A stretch of 10,457 nucleotides of DNA from JAHBWV01 sp964588385 (GTDB lineage Bacteria > Planctomycetota > Phycisphaerae > Phycisphaerales > UBA1924): NCBI GenBank assembly GCA_964588385.1, contig CAZPPG010000092.1:1-10457 (forward strand), written 5' to 3'. Below are positions 1-8,014 of this stretch, one piece after another. The first letter of the stretch is position 1, and each line of letters begins with the position of its first letter. The translations under genes and the position numbers were made by a program. Below the pieces are notes generated by a model. It made no database searches. It had not been told where the DNA came from and saw only the letters and a program-made list of their open reading frames with translations.

Positions 1-3000
1 GGTAACCATCGACGATCGGGCCTTCCGTGTCAATCAGTTTGGGCTCGTCATCCTCTGGCCTGACGTAGTAGTAGAGCGGAAAGCACTGGCCCTTCGAGAT
101 TGTCTCCAGATCGAGAACTGTATTGGACGCGAGGACAGAGAAGTCCTTGGTCGCTCCCATTCCCGTTGCAGAGAGCACAATATTCTCGTGCATTGGTGTA
201 GGGAATAGGCTGGGCATCTGGTAGACCCTCTCGTTTAGACGACGATCAAAATACACGGCTTGTCTTGCAAAAGGCCGGTACAAGCTTGGCCGGATGGCTG
301 CTTTGTCGAGAGCCAGCTCCTTATCGCGCCGCAAGTCCTCCTTGATGTTGTGCGTCCAACTAATCCTCTTTGGGTCGCTTGCGATCACAGACTCGACATC
401 GGGATGGTGCTTCTTATCTTTCCCCTCGCACGCCTTGCGGTACTTGACTCGCTCCGCGTTGTACACCGCAATCATTGACTCAATTGACGAGCGCACTCGA
501 GCTTGCGAGAAGTTGTACGCCCACGCGTCGCGGTTAGTAACGACGCCGAGGGAATACGTGTCAAAGACCGTACCGATACGAGTACCTTCCTTATCTCCGA
601 GCGGGATGAACGCTTCGAAGGCCGGGTCACGCTGGTTGATCCAGTCGTGGTCGGAGTTTGGAGCGAGCTGTTTCCACTTGCCCGCCTTCGTGAGGCCGCC
701 AACGCTGGCAGCTTCGGCGACGAACGCAAGTTTTTCTTCGCGGCTGAGGTAGTCTCCGATGTCGTGGTAGCGCAGAACCGCCGGGCCGGCCTTGGCGGGG
801 TTCTTTACCATGACCGTGATCGCGACTGGCGTGCGGCTGCCCGAGCCAAAGACCTTGCCGCCTTCCTGCCTTGACAACTCACCGGACGTACGCTGGTTGC
901 CCCGCAGATTGAAAACGTAGAGACCCGTGAACTCGTCCACCAGACAGGCCCGAAGGCCATCCATGTTGTTGGCGTCAATAAACGAACCGTTGGTGACGAA
1001 GGCGACGACCCCGTTTCCTTTGATGCGGTCAGTGGCCCAGCGGATGGCGCGAATGTACGAGTCGTACAGGTTCTTGAGAAGTTTGGCGTTGGACTCGGCG
1101 GCGTAGGTTGTTCGTATGCGTTCGTCGAGTGCGGGGTACTCTAAGTTGGCATTGTTGTCGTTCTCGCTCTCTTGCTGAGCTGAATAGGGCGGATTAGACA
1201 TGACGACACGGATTGGGGCTGCCCTCTGCCGCCGCACGCGAGCGGTGTTTTCGGGTAGGCCCTCGCCGGTCATGGCAGCGCCCGACTCGAAGAGCTGGAA
1301 GGTGTCGGTGAGCACGATCCCCTCGAAGGGCTCGTACGCGACATCTTTCTCCGCCGCTCGCATCAGGCCGTGGTAGGTCTCCTCGATGTTGATCGCGGCG
1401 ATGTAGTACGCCAGCAGCACGATCTCGTTGGCGTGCAGTTCGTGCGCGTACTTGCGGGACAGGTCCTTGGTCGAGATCAGCCCGCTCTGCAGCAGACGCA
1501 CGATGAACGTGCCCGTTCCCGTGAAGGGGTCGATGACGTGAACGTTTTCCGCCCCAATCGTCGTGCCGAACTCCTCGCGCAGTACGTCTTCCACGCTACG
1601 CACGATGAAGTCCACGACCTCGATAGGTGTGTACACGATTCCTAGCCGCTCGTGCATCCGCTTGAACGCGATCTTGAAGAACTTGTCGTAGAGCTCGACG
1701 ACGACCTTCTGCCGCCCCTCAGCGTTGTCGATTCCTTCGACGCGGGTCTTGACGCTGGCGTAGAACTTGTCGAGCGACTCAGTTTCCTTGTGCAGGGCCT
1801 CATCATCAAGAGCATCCAGCATCCCCTGCATCGCCTGAGACACTGGGTTGGCCTTGGCAAAGGCGTAGTTGGAAAAGAGCGCGTCGAAAATGGGGCGGGT
1901 GATCAGGTGCTGAGCGAGCATTTCGATCGCATCTGCGCGGGAGACGGCGGGGTTCAGGTTGGTGCGCAGGCCATTCAAGAATGCTTCGAACGCTTTTGCC
2001 TGCTTCTTGTCGTTGCCGTCGAGCAGTGCCTTGATCCGGGTCGTGTGCCGATCAGCGATCTTGGCGACATCCGCCGCCCACGTCTCCCAGTATCGCCGAT
2101 CGCCACATTTGATGACGATTTTGGAATAGATGGCATCCTTCCAGTCGTCGATCTGCGGGAAGGCGAACGCGGCCTGAATCTCGCGGGCCTTGGGCGCGCC
2201 GCCTCCTTCGGATGCATCGCCGTCTCCGGCGGGGCCACCCACGCCGATGACCTGGATGTTGTCCGGGCGTGCCTTGTTTAGATCGAGCTGGTTGATGGTG
2301 GCGTTGAAGCGGTCGTCGTGGGCACGCAATGCCTGGAGCACCTGCCAGACGACCTTGTACTTCTCATTGTCGCGCAGGGCATCCTCCGGCTTCACGTCCG
2401 CCGGGATGCCTACGGGCAGGATGATGTAGCCGTACTGCTTCCCGGGCGCGCGGCGCATGACGCGGCCCACGGATTGGACCACGTCCACCACTGAATCTCG
2501 CGGGTGCAGGAATAGCACCGCGTCAAGCGCGGGCACATCCACGCCCTCCGACAAGCAACGGGCGTTGGAGAGAATGCGGCACGTGTTGTCGGGGCTTGAG
2601 GCCTTGAGCCAGTCGAGCAATTCTGTGCGCTTTAGGGCGTTGAACGTGCCGTCAACATGGTTGCCCTCGCAGCGGAGGTAGGCGTCGTCGTCGGGATGCT
2701 TCTGGCGGTAAGCGTCGATGATCTGGGCGAACATGCGGACAAACGCTTTGCTCGCGGCGATCGACCTCGAGAACGCCACCGCCCGGCGCATGGGCGCCGT
2801 ATCGCCGTGGAGCGCGGTGGCGTCCGGGCTGTCGGCAGCGAACTTCTTAGAAAGTCCATTCCAGCAGCCGGTAATCTTCACCGCGTCCTCCAGGCGCAGT
2901 TCCTTGTTCTCGGCGAGCGTTGTCTGGAACGCCGTGCTAACGTACTTCTCGTCCACCGCCAGCACGAGCACCTTGTAGTCCGCGAGCAGGTCCTTGCCGA

Positions 3001-4240
3001 CGGCCTCGCCAAAGCCCAGCCGATGAAACTCCGGGCCGAAGAGCGCCACGTCGTCCATTGAGCACAAAACCGCCTCGGCCTCCTTAGCCTTGCTCTTGGC
3101 TTCATCGCCGTACAGCCTGGGGGTCGCGGTCATGTACAGACGCCGGGCCGCCTTGAGGAACTTGGCGTCATGAACCTTTACGAAATGGCTTTCATCGTCG
3201 CCGCTTAGCGTCACGCCGGTGGTGCGGTGGGCCTCGTCGCAGATGATCAGGTCAAACTCGGGCAGCCCCGCTTTCTGCGCCTTGGACACCGCTTCGATCG
3301 ACTGATACGTGGAGAACACCACCGTGAGGCGGTCCCGCGCCTTGTCCTTTCTCGCGCGCGCCTGGATCGCCTCGAATTGGATGACGATCTGCTTCGCGGA
3401 TGTTGTGGCGGGGAATGCCAGGTCGTAGACCGCGATGTCGGCACGATCGTCCTCGGCATTGCCCCTGCGCCTGTCGATGTTGGCGTCCGAGCAGACAGCC
3501 AACGCGTGGATCGGTTTCTTGGCCTCGGCCGTCCACTCACGCAGACTCTGCGACATCAGGGACAGCGACGGCACCAAGAACAGAACATGACCACCGGGTG
3601 CGATCTTCTCGGCGAGGCGCAGCGCTGTGAACGTCTTCCCCGTCCCGCACGCCATGATCAGCTTGCCTCGATCCGATTTCTTGAATCCCGCGAGGACGTC
3701 GCTGATCGCCCGATCTTGGTGCGGGCGCAGTTCTTTCTTCGTCCGCAAGCCGAGCGTGGTGGGGCGGCGGGGGTCGAACTTGGACCAGTCGAGCGGGCTC
3801 TCGCGCAGATCACTGATGCCGATGCGAGCGACGCGCTTCGACTGCTGAAGCGCGTCCTCGGCGTTCTTTCCCCAGCGGTCGGTTGTGGAGACGATCATGC
3901 ACGAGGTGAACGGGTCGCGCCCTGCCGCTGTGAAGAACGAATCGATGTCTTCCTTGGAGATCGTGTGTTCGGGCAGGTAGAACTTGCACTGGATCGCGCA
4001 GTACTCGCCCGTTGCCCGCTCCCGCGCCACGAGGTCGATGCCAACGTCGCCGACCCGCCCCTTGTCCGGCCAGTCGTTCCACAGCCATACGTCGGAGTAC
4101 TTGTCCTCGTAGAGGGGGTCCGATCGGAGAAAGGCTGCAATGAGCCGCTCGAAGCGGTCGCCTAGGTCGCGATTGTGCCTAGCGTCCTCTCGAAAACCAT
4201 TCAGGATTACGTCGAGAGCCGTTGCTCCTGGCTTTGTCAT
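1..4240 (-). CDS. Type ISP-like restriction-modification enzyme (nuclease-helicase-methyltransferase), C-terminus cut by window edge
   Basis: One uninterrupted frame of 1413 codons runs off the left edge with no stop. An Mrr-like nuclease comes first (GIDLVA with D69, then Q84-C-K86, a PD-(D/E)xK variant). A superfamily 2 helicase/translocase follows: Q-motif glutamine Q175, Walker A GTGKT ending near K202, DEAH 335-338, MTATP 370-374, QSVGRVMRR 589-597. After a coupler stretch comes a gamma-class N6-adenine methyltransferase with motif I DPFTGTGTF 904-912 and motif IV NPPY 1016-1019. The region after about 1200, with an RPF block at 1322-1324, should be target recognition. This order is that of single-chain Type ISP enzymes such as LlaGI and LlaBIII (about 1,570 residues), so perhaps 150 residues are missing. 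They methylate one adenine in an asymmetric site and translocate before cutting unmodified DNA. No key motif is damaged. The ATG has only a weak ribosome site; a GTG at 4267 is an alternative start. The recombinase stop is 20 bp upstream on the same strand, so co-transcription is plausible. Confidence 0.93.
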   Translation of the reverse strand, partial: MTKPGATALDVILNGFREDARHNRDLGDRFERLIAAFLRSDPLYEDKYSDVWLWNDWPDKGRVGDVGIDLVARERATGEYCAIQCKFYLPEHTISKEDIDSFFTAAGRDPFTSCMIVSTTDRWGKNAEDALQQSKRVARIGISDLRESPLDWSKFDPRRPTTLGLRTKKELRPHQDRAISDVLAGFKKSDRGKLIMACGTGKTFTALRLAEKIAPGGHVLFLVPSLSLMSQSLREWTAEAKKPIHALAVCSDANIDRRRGNAEDDRADIAVYDLAFPATTSAKQIVIQFEAIQARARKDKARDRLTVVFSTYQSIEAVSKAQKAGLPEFDLIICDEAHRTTGVTLSGDDESHFVKVHDAKFLKAARRLYMTATPRLYGDEAKSKAKEAEAVLCSMDDVALFGPEFHRLGFGEAVGKDLLADYKVLVLAVDEKYVSTAFQTTLAENKELRLEDAVKITGCWNGLSKKFAADSPDATALHGDTAPMRRAVAFSRSIAASKAFVRMFAQIIDAYRQKHPDDDAYLRCEGNHVDGTFNALKRTELLDWLKASSPDNTCRILSNARCLSEGVDVPALDAVLFLHPRDSVVDVVQSVGRVMRRAPGKQYGYIILPVGIPADVKPEDALRDNEKYKVVWQVLQALRAHDDRFNATINQLDLNKARPDNIQVIGVGGPAGDGDASEGGGAPKAREIQAAFAFPQIDDWKDAIYSKIVIKCGDRRYWETWAADVAKIADRHTTRIKALLDGNDKKQAKAFEAFLNGLRTNLNPAVSRADAIEMLAQHLITRPIFDALFSNYAFAKANPVSQAMQGMLDALDDEALHKETESLDKFYASVKTRVEGIDNAEGRQKVVVELYDKFFKIAFKRMHERLGIVYTPIEVVDFIVRSVEDVLREEFGTTIGAENVHVIDPFTGTGTFIVRLLQSGLISTKDLSRKYAHELHANEIVLLAYYIAAINIEETYHGLMRAAEKDVAYEPFEGIVLTDTFQLFESGAAMTGEGLPENTARVRRQRAAPIRVVMSNPPYSAQQESENDNNANLEYPALDERIRTTYAAESNAKLLKNLYDSYIRAIRWATDRIKGNGVVAFVTNGSFIDANNMDGLRACLVDEFTGLYVFNLRGNQRTSGELSRQEGGKVFGSGSRTPVAITVMVKNPAKAGPAVLRYHDIGDYLSREEKLAFVAEAASVGGLTKAGKWKQLAPNSDHDWINQRDPAFEAFIPLGDKEGTRIGTVFDTYSLGVVTNRDAWAYNFSQARVRSSIESMIAVYNAERVKYRKACEGKDKKHHPDVESVIASDPKRISWTHNIKEDLRRDKELALDKAAIRPSLYRPFARQAVYFDRRLNERVYQMPSLFPTPMHENIVLSATGMGATKDFSVLASNTVLDLETISKGQCFPLYYYVRPEDDEPKLIDTEGPIVDGY

Positions 4241-4260
4241 TGTGGAACAGAATACCTGAC

Positions 4261-4893
4261 TTACCACTCCCGCGCCCGTACCGCCTCCACCACCGCCACC
4301 GGCGCGATGTGGTCGAGGTAGCGGATCGTCGTCAGGATGCTCCGGTGCCCCAGCTGCTTCGAGATGATTCCGACGTCGATCCCCTCGGACCGCAGCTGCG
4401 CCGCGTGCGTGTGCCGCAGCCCGTGGGCGTGGACGCGCTTGGCGATCCCCGCCCGCCCGGCCAGCCGCGGCAGCAGCTTGCGGACGTACCCGGTCGTCAG
4501 AGGAAGCCCGCCCAGCGTGCAGACCAGGGGCGACCGTGGGCCAATTGACAGCCGGGCCCGGGCCTCGGCCCACCCCGCGACGATCGCCGCGGCGCCGGGG
4601 TCGATCCCGACCGTCCTGGCCCGGTCGCCTTTGCCGTGGAGCACCCGCAGCGTCCCGGCCGCGAGGTCCACGTCCTTGGGCTCCAGCGCCAGGGCCTCCG
4701 ACACCCGCAGCCCGGCCCGGTACATCAGGGCGATCAGGGCCCGGTTCCGCAGGGCGACCGGGTGGTACCGCCCGCAGGCGTCCAGGAGGGCCCGGACCTC
4801 CTGGTCGGTCAGCACCTCGGGCGGGAAGCGGCGGCGGGGCTTGGCGCGGCGGGGTCGGGATGCGGCAACACCCTGTCTCGCAACGGCTTGCAT
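4261..4893 (-). CDS. minimal tyrosine recombinase/integrase, catalytic domain only (210 aa)
   Basis: The catalytic set of tyrosine recombinases is complete: R63 (GLRVSE), K88 (HGKGD), H157-G-L-R160 (AHGLRHTHAA), H183 (LGHRS) and nucleophile Y192 (RYLDH). Residues 1-25 are basic and followed by LTDQEVRALLDAC, where the catalytic domain begins. The usual N-terminal SAM-like core-binding domain of about 80-100 residues is absent, so the protein is well below the roughly 300 residues of XerC/D. The start at 4893 is chosen because GAAGGAG lies 6 bases upstream; extending to 4983 would run the frame through the repeat and lose that ribosome site. The gene is visibly more GC-rich than the RM gene beside it, which may indicate a different origin. 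Repeat copy A begins about 30 bp upstream of the start codon, a common position for a recombinase's own site. Substrate and partner are unknown; the family cuts and rejoins DNA through a 3'-phosphotyrosine. Confidence 0.92.
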   Translation of the reverse strand: MQAVARQGVAASRPRRAKPRRRFPPEVLTDQEVRALLDACGRYHPVALRNRALIALMYRAGLRVSEALALEPKDVDLAAGTLRVLHGKGDRARTVGIDPGAAAIVAGWAEARARLSIGPRSPLVCTLGGLPLTTGYVRKLLPRLAGRAGIAKRVHAHGLRHTHAAQLRSEGIDVGIISKQLGHRSILTTIRYLDHIAPVAVVEAVRAREW

Positions 4894-4923
4894 GCTCGGC
4901 TCCTTCGGCGGCAGCGCCGGGGA

Positions 4924-4996
4924 TCGGTCCCCGAACCAAAGCGCTACCCAAACGTTTTGTGTGATACCGGAAGGGGGCGGCATGGGGCAAGGCGTG
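4924..4996 (+). repeat. dispersed direct repeat, copy A (upstream of recombinase)
   Basis: Two blocks are shared in the same order and orientation with 8613-8680. The first is 13 bp (tcggtccccgaac, 12/13 identical). The second is 38 bp beginning gtgtgataccgg (4959-4996), identical for its first 35 bases and 37/38 overall. The spacer between blocks is 22 bp here and 17 bp in copy B, with aa[ag]gcgc conserved. It lies in the upstream region of the recombinase. Candidates are a recombination site, a repeated leader/promoter, or a dispersed intergenic repeat. Confidence 0.9.
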
Positions 4997-5075
4997 AAGT
5001 TGCTCCTTTAGCGATCTGCCGGGTAGGCCGCGAAATTGAGGATTCACGTAACAACATGCGTATGCAGAGCGATCA

Positions 5076-5093
5076 TTTTTTTTGGGGGGGGGG
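5076..5093 (+). repeat. T8G10 homopolymer junction
   Basis: Eight T (5076-5083) are followed directly by ten G (5084-5093), which is striking in otherwise mixed GC-rich sequence. It lies between repeat copy A and the lipoprotein gene, outside any supported gene. Such runs are prone to replication and transcription slippage and also to sequencing error, so the exact lengths should be treated with caution. Confidence 0.85.
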
Positions 5094-5111
5094 TGATGAC
5101 GCACCCTCCTT

Positions 5112-5173
5112 GCACCGGTGCTGTAGCTGACGCCTGACGACAAATGCCCTGCACATTCGTGCACCGATGCACG
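5112..5173 (+). promoter_or_regulatory. cluster of GTGCAC-type palindromes upstream of the lipoprotein/protease unit
   Basis: Three dyads share the TGCAC/GTGCA word. There is a perfect 10-bp palindrome gcaccggtgc (5112-5121), a hairpin tgcac-attc-gtgca (5150-5163), and a hairpin cgtgca-ccga-tgcacg (5158-5173). The last two share 5159-5163 and cannot form together. They lie 130-190 bp before the lipoprotein start, a plausible place for an operator or a switching leader. No recognised regulator site is matched. Confidence 0.45.
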
Positions 5174-5302
5174 CAGATCGCGGCTATTGAAGGGCCTGCC
5201 CTCGCCCCCCTGGCGGGCGCACAATCGTTGCTGTTCGCGATCGGAATGGGTGAGGTAGCACGTAGCACCAAGAACAACCACGAATTACGGAGGAGCGACA
5301 TC

Positions 5303-6532
5303 ATGCGAATCGCTGGCTGGGTCGGTCTGGGCATCTTCCTGTACTGTGCGGGGTGCCAGAGCCAATTCAATTCAAAGGACGCCTTCTCGGCCGGGCGAAA
5401 CGACTTCGCCGCGGGCAAGCCAGCGGCCGGTGCAACCGCGGCAACGGTGAGCGCCGCCGTCGGCGGGGCACCCGCGAGCACGCAGATGCGAGCGTTTCGA
5501 GAACTCGTCCGGTCGGCTTCGCAGCCCTCTGGGGCAGGCTCGTCTTGGGCGTCCAGGGCGAGCGCCCAAGGAGTCGCTGCACCCGAGCCCGGCGGGGCCG
5601 TTCGCGCGCTGCTTGCCGAGCCTCTCGTGCAGAAGTCTGTCGAGGCCGCGTACGAGCAGCAAACCCAGGGGAGGGTGGTCCAGCCCCGAGAAATCACGAC
5701 GGACGATCTCAGCGCTTTCGTGCGCCGATTGACCGAGCGCAAGGAGGCCCTCATCCAGGAGCTTGCGGCGGGAGACGCGGCTTCCGCGGACGCGGCCAAG
5801 AGCGGGGGAGGCCCTGACTTTGCGAAGGTGCTGGTCGCTTACTACAAGGCCTACGGCAGCGGCGATTTCATCGACCGCGACGGGACGAATCTCTCCAAGC
5901 CTGACGTGTCCAGCGGCGTGTCGGACGACGACATTCAGGGTATCGCGACCGTGTTCTTTGAAGCAATGTACGACTGCGTCTACGCCGACATGCCCGTGTT
6001 CTGCAAGCTGGGTCAGAAGGTCGAGTCTCGCGATTCCAAGGGGCAGATCACCAACCCGAAGATTGGCGACGAGGAGCCCGCGACGCGCACATACATCAGG
6101 GTGTACTACGCGGAGTACCTGACCGAGAAGGGCGCCGAACCCACGGCAGTCAGCGCCGGCTTTGCGGCCCCGGCGCGAGTGGACACGGCCGGAACCGGGG
6201 TCACTTCCAACGAAGCGAAGGCGATCAGGCGCATCGGCAAGATCGCAGGACGGCAGGCCAAGTCGCTCACGGGAACGCTCTTCGGGCTGCTCAGCAACAT
6301 CAACGTCAGCTTCGTGGTTGGTGCCGATTTCGCGGTGGGCGACAACGACACTCTGCTTCACCTGGTCGAGACGTTCACCGAGGTGAGCGCGCGTCGTTCG
6401 GCCGAGTACATGGCGTACGGCGCCCTGTCGCGTGCAGGGCGGGGTACCGCTGGCGTCGCGCGAGTGGCCGCTGCGCCATCCAGCACGAATGACCAGCAGG
6501 TACTGGACCTGGTCCGCTCCTTAGAGGATTGA
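5303..6532 (+). CDS. uncharacterised lipoprotein (409 aa)
   Basis: The start at 5303 follows a strong GGAGGAG 7 bases upstream and gives a lipoprotein signal: a hydrophobic segment over residues 4-17 ending L-Y-C-A-G-C18, with C18 the likely lipidated cysteine. The lipobox is slightly unusual, with Cys at -3. Residues 25-105 are rich in Ala, Gly and Ser and look like a flexible linker. Residues 130-155 are charged and probably helical. Residues 171-275 form the most structured-looking part, with aromatic runs (VAYYKAY, VFFEAMYDC), two cysteines (C225, C234) and an acidic D-rich stretch near 188-210 that only loosely resembles an EF-hand loop. A second helical block follows at 304-380. I recognise no family. 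It is followed after 78 bp by a secreted S8 protease on the same strand, so a shared operon is likely; a protease partner, inhibitor or anchor are guesses. An upstream in-frame ATG at 5144 is rejected because it would bury the signal. Confidence 0.85.
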   Translation: MRIAGWVGLGIFLYCAGCQSQFNSKDAFSAGRNDFAAGKPAAGATAATVSAAVGGAPASTQMRAFRELVRSASQPSGAGSSWASRASAQGVAAPEPGGAVRALLAEPLVQKSVEAAYEQQTQGRVVQPREITTDDLSAFVRRLTERKEALIQELAAGDAASADAAKSGGGPDFAKVLVAYYKAYGSGDFIDRDGTNLSKPDVSSGVSDDDIQGIATVFFEAMYDCVYADMPVFCKLGQKVESRDSKGQITNPKIGDEEPATRTYIRVYYAEYLTEKGAEPTAVSAGFAAPARVDTAGTGVTSNEAKAIRRIGKIAGRQAKSLTGTLFGLLSNINVSFVVGADFAVGDNDTLLHLVETFTEVSARRSAEYMAYGALSRAGRGTAGVARVAAAPSSTNDQQVLDLVRSLED

Positions 6533-6610
6533 CCGACCCGCGCGTCTGGGCGGCATCGTGTGTCGTAGGTACCCGCAGGATCAAGCGTGAGGTTGGACAG
6601 GAGGATCGAC

Positions 6611-7888
6611 ATGCAAAGGCTGTTCATGACTACTGCGTTGGCAGGACTGGTGAGCGTGGGGGCTCGGGAGGCGCGCGCTCAGGATCGTGGGCCGCTTGAC
6701 CTCCGCATCCCGCCGGACGAGAAGGTCATTTCTGTCCCCCCCGATCAGGCCACGCAACTCAAGCTCATGGACATCGAAGTGGACACCATTCTGCGGTTGC
6801 CGGAGGCGAGAAGGTTCTTCCGCGTCACAGGCGCGGGAATCGCCGTCGTGGTGATCGACAGCGGGCTGCGCCGAACCCATCGCGACTTTGCAGGGCGCGT
6901 TCCCGCGTGGAAGAACTTCACCGACGAGGGCGCGGCCGACGACGTCACCGACGGCAACGGCCACGGTACCAATGTCGCAGGCATCGTCGCGGCGTCGGGG
7001 CGGTTCGCCCCGGTCGGTGTGGCACCTGAAGCGTCGGTGATCCCGCTGAAGGTGCTGAGAGCCGACGGGAGCGGGAGCTTTGAGTGGACACTGGCGGCGC
7101 TCGACTGGACGATCGCAAACGCGAAGCAGATGCAAATCGGCGCCGTGTCGATGTCGTTGGGCAATTCGAGGAACTACAAGAAGTTCGCGGAGGCGTTGGC
7201 CGAGCCCGGCGCTGCCGATCTGTTTCGCAAGATAGGCGAGCGGGTCGATAGCCTCACAAAGGCGGGCACGCTGGTCGTCATCGCCGCAGGGAACGACTAC
7301 TTCCGCTGGAAGGACCAGGGGATGAGCTTCCCGGCGATCATCCCGGAATCTATCAGCGTTGGCGCTGTGTACGACAGCGTCATCCCGGGGCCGCTGGCCT
7401 ACCAAAGCGGAGCGATGGCGCGAACGACGGGGCCGGACAGGCTTACGCCATTTACCCAGAGACTGAACCCGATCGTCGATGAGGTCCACGCCACGGACGT
7501 TTTCGCACCCGGCGCCCCGATCACCTCCACTGGTGCTGATTCGGACGACGGGCTGTCTGTTCAGAGCGGAACCAGCCAGGCAACGCCCGTGATATCGGGG
7601 GTGGTCCTGCTGGTTCAGGACTACTTTGTGACGCACGCAAAGCGCCGGCCAACCGCCGCCGAAGTGTTGATGTGTCTCAAGGCCGGCTCGGAGATCATCA
7701 TCGACGGGGATGACGAAGACGACAACGTGCCGCACCGCAACGAGCGGTACGGCAGAGCCTCTGCCATGAAAGTGCTGGCGGCGGCCCGGGTCAGAGTGAA
7801 CGACACAGCGACCAAGACTAAGCCAATGGCACTCGACATGACCGGCATGGCCGTCAAATTGCTGCGAGAGCAGAATCAAATCAAGTGA
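6611..7888 (+). CDS. secreted S8 family (subtilisin-like) serine protease, 425 aa
   Basis: The catalytic triad is complete: D83 (VVIDSG), H118 (GNGHGTNVAG) and S322 (SGTSQATP), with oxyanion asparagine N228 (IAAGN). The start at 6611 follows AGGAGG 7 bases upstream and gives a signal peptide over residues 1-23 with an A-R-A/Q cleavage site; a GTG 24 bases earlier has no comparable ribosome site. Only about 45 residues separate the signal peptide from the catalytic domain, so there is no full I9 propeptide, and the protein ends about 100 residues after the catalytic serine with no evident sorting or repeat domain. Residues 190-213 look like an insertion between the core strands. The product should hydrolyse peptide bonds outside the cytoplasm. 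It lies 78 bp after the lipoprotein gene, suggesting a common transcript. The substrate is unknown. The family call is firm. Confidence 0.95.
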   Translation: MQRLFMTTALAGLVSVGAREARAQDRGPLDLRIPPDEKVISVPPDQATQLKLMDIEVDTILRLPEARRFFRVTGAGIAVVVIDSGLRRTHRDFAGRVPAWKNFTDEGAADDVTDGNGHGTNVAGIVAASGRFAPVGVAPEASVIPLKVLRADGSGSFEWTLAALDWTIANAKQMQIGAVSMSLGNSRNYKKFAEALAEPGAADLFRKIGERVDSLTKAGTLVVIAAGNDYFRWKDQGMSFPAIIPESISVGAVYDSVIPGPLAYQSGAMARTTGPDRLTPFTQRLNPIVDEVHATDVFAPGAPITSTGADSDDGLSVQSGTSQATPVISGVVLLVQDYFVTHAKRRPTAAEVLMCLKAGSEIIIDGDDEDDNVPHRNERYGRASAMKVLAAARVRVNDTATKTKPMALDMTGMAVKLLREQNQIK

Positions 7889-8014
7889 ACGACTAACCGA
7901 GTCGGACTCGCGAGGACTCACGCGCTCGATGTGCGGGCGCCGTCACCCGCGTCCCAGTGATCAAACAGCCTTCGTAGAGCGTCCTTGCCGCCATTAGAGG
8001 ATCCTGCCAGAAAT
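7889..8014. terminator. convergent intergenic region with weak hairpins
   Basis: This short gap separates the protease stop from the stop of the convergent small lipoprotein. It holds gagtc/gactc dyads around 7901-7921 and a gcggg/cccgc stem with an 8-nt loop at 7933-7950. No T run follows on either strand, so factor-independent termination is not supported; the hairpins may only mark transcript ends. Confidence 0.25.

Noticed and set aside
3227..4165. 312-codon plus-strand frame inside the RM gene
   Set aside because: The minus-strand frame carries every helicase and nuclease motif continuously through this stretch; this is its shadow.
5144..5302. Longer start for the lipoprotein gene at the upstream in-frame ATG
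   Set aside because: It would bury the signal peptide inside the protein and cover the hairpin cluster; the GGAGGAG site sits correctly before 5303.
5372..6361. 329-codon open frame antisense to the lipoprotein gene
   Set aside because: It lacks a ribosome site and its composition is that of a GC-rich shadow; the plus-strand gene has a ribosome site and an export signal.
6581..7921. 446-codon open frame antisense to the S8 protease gene
   Set aside because: The plus strand encodes an intact catalytic triad. The antisense product is rich in His, Arg and Asp without any recognisable domain.
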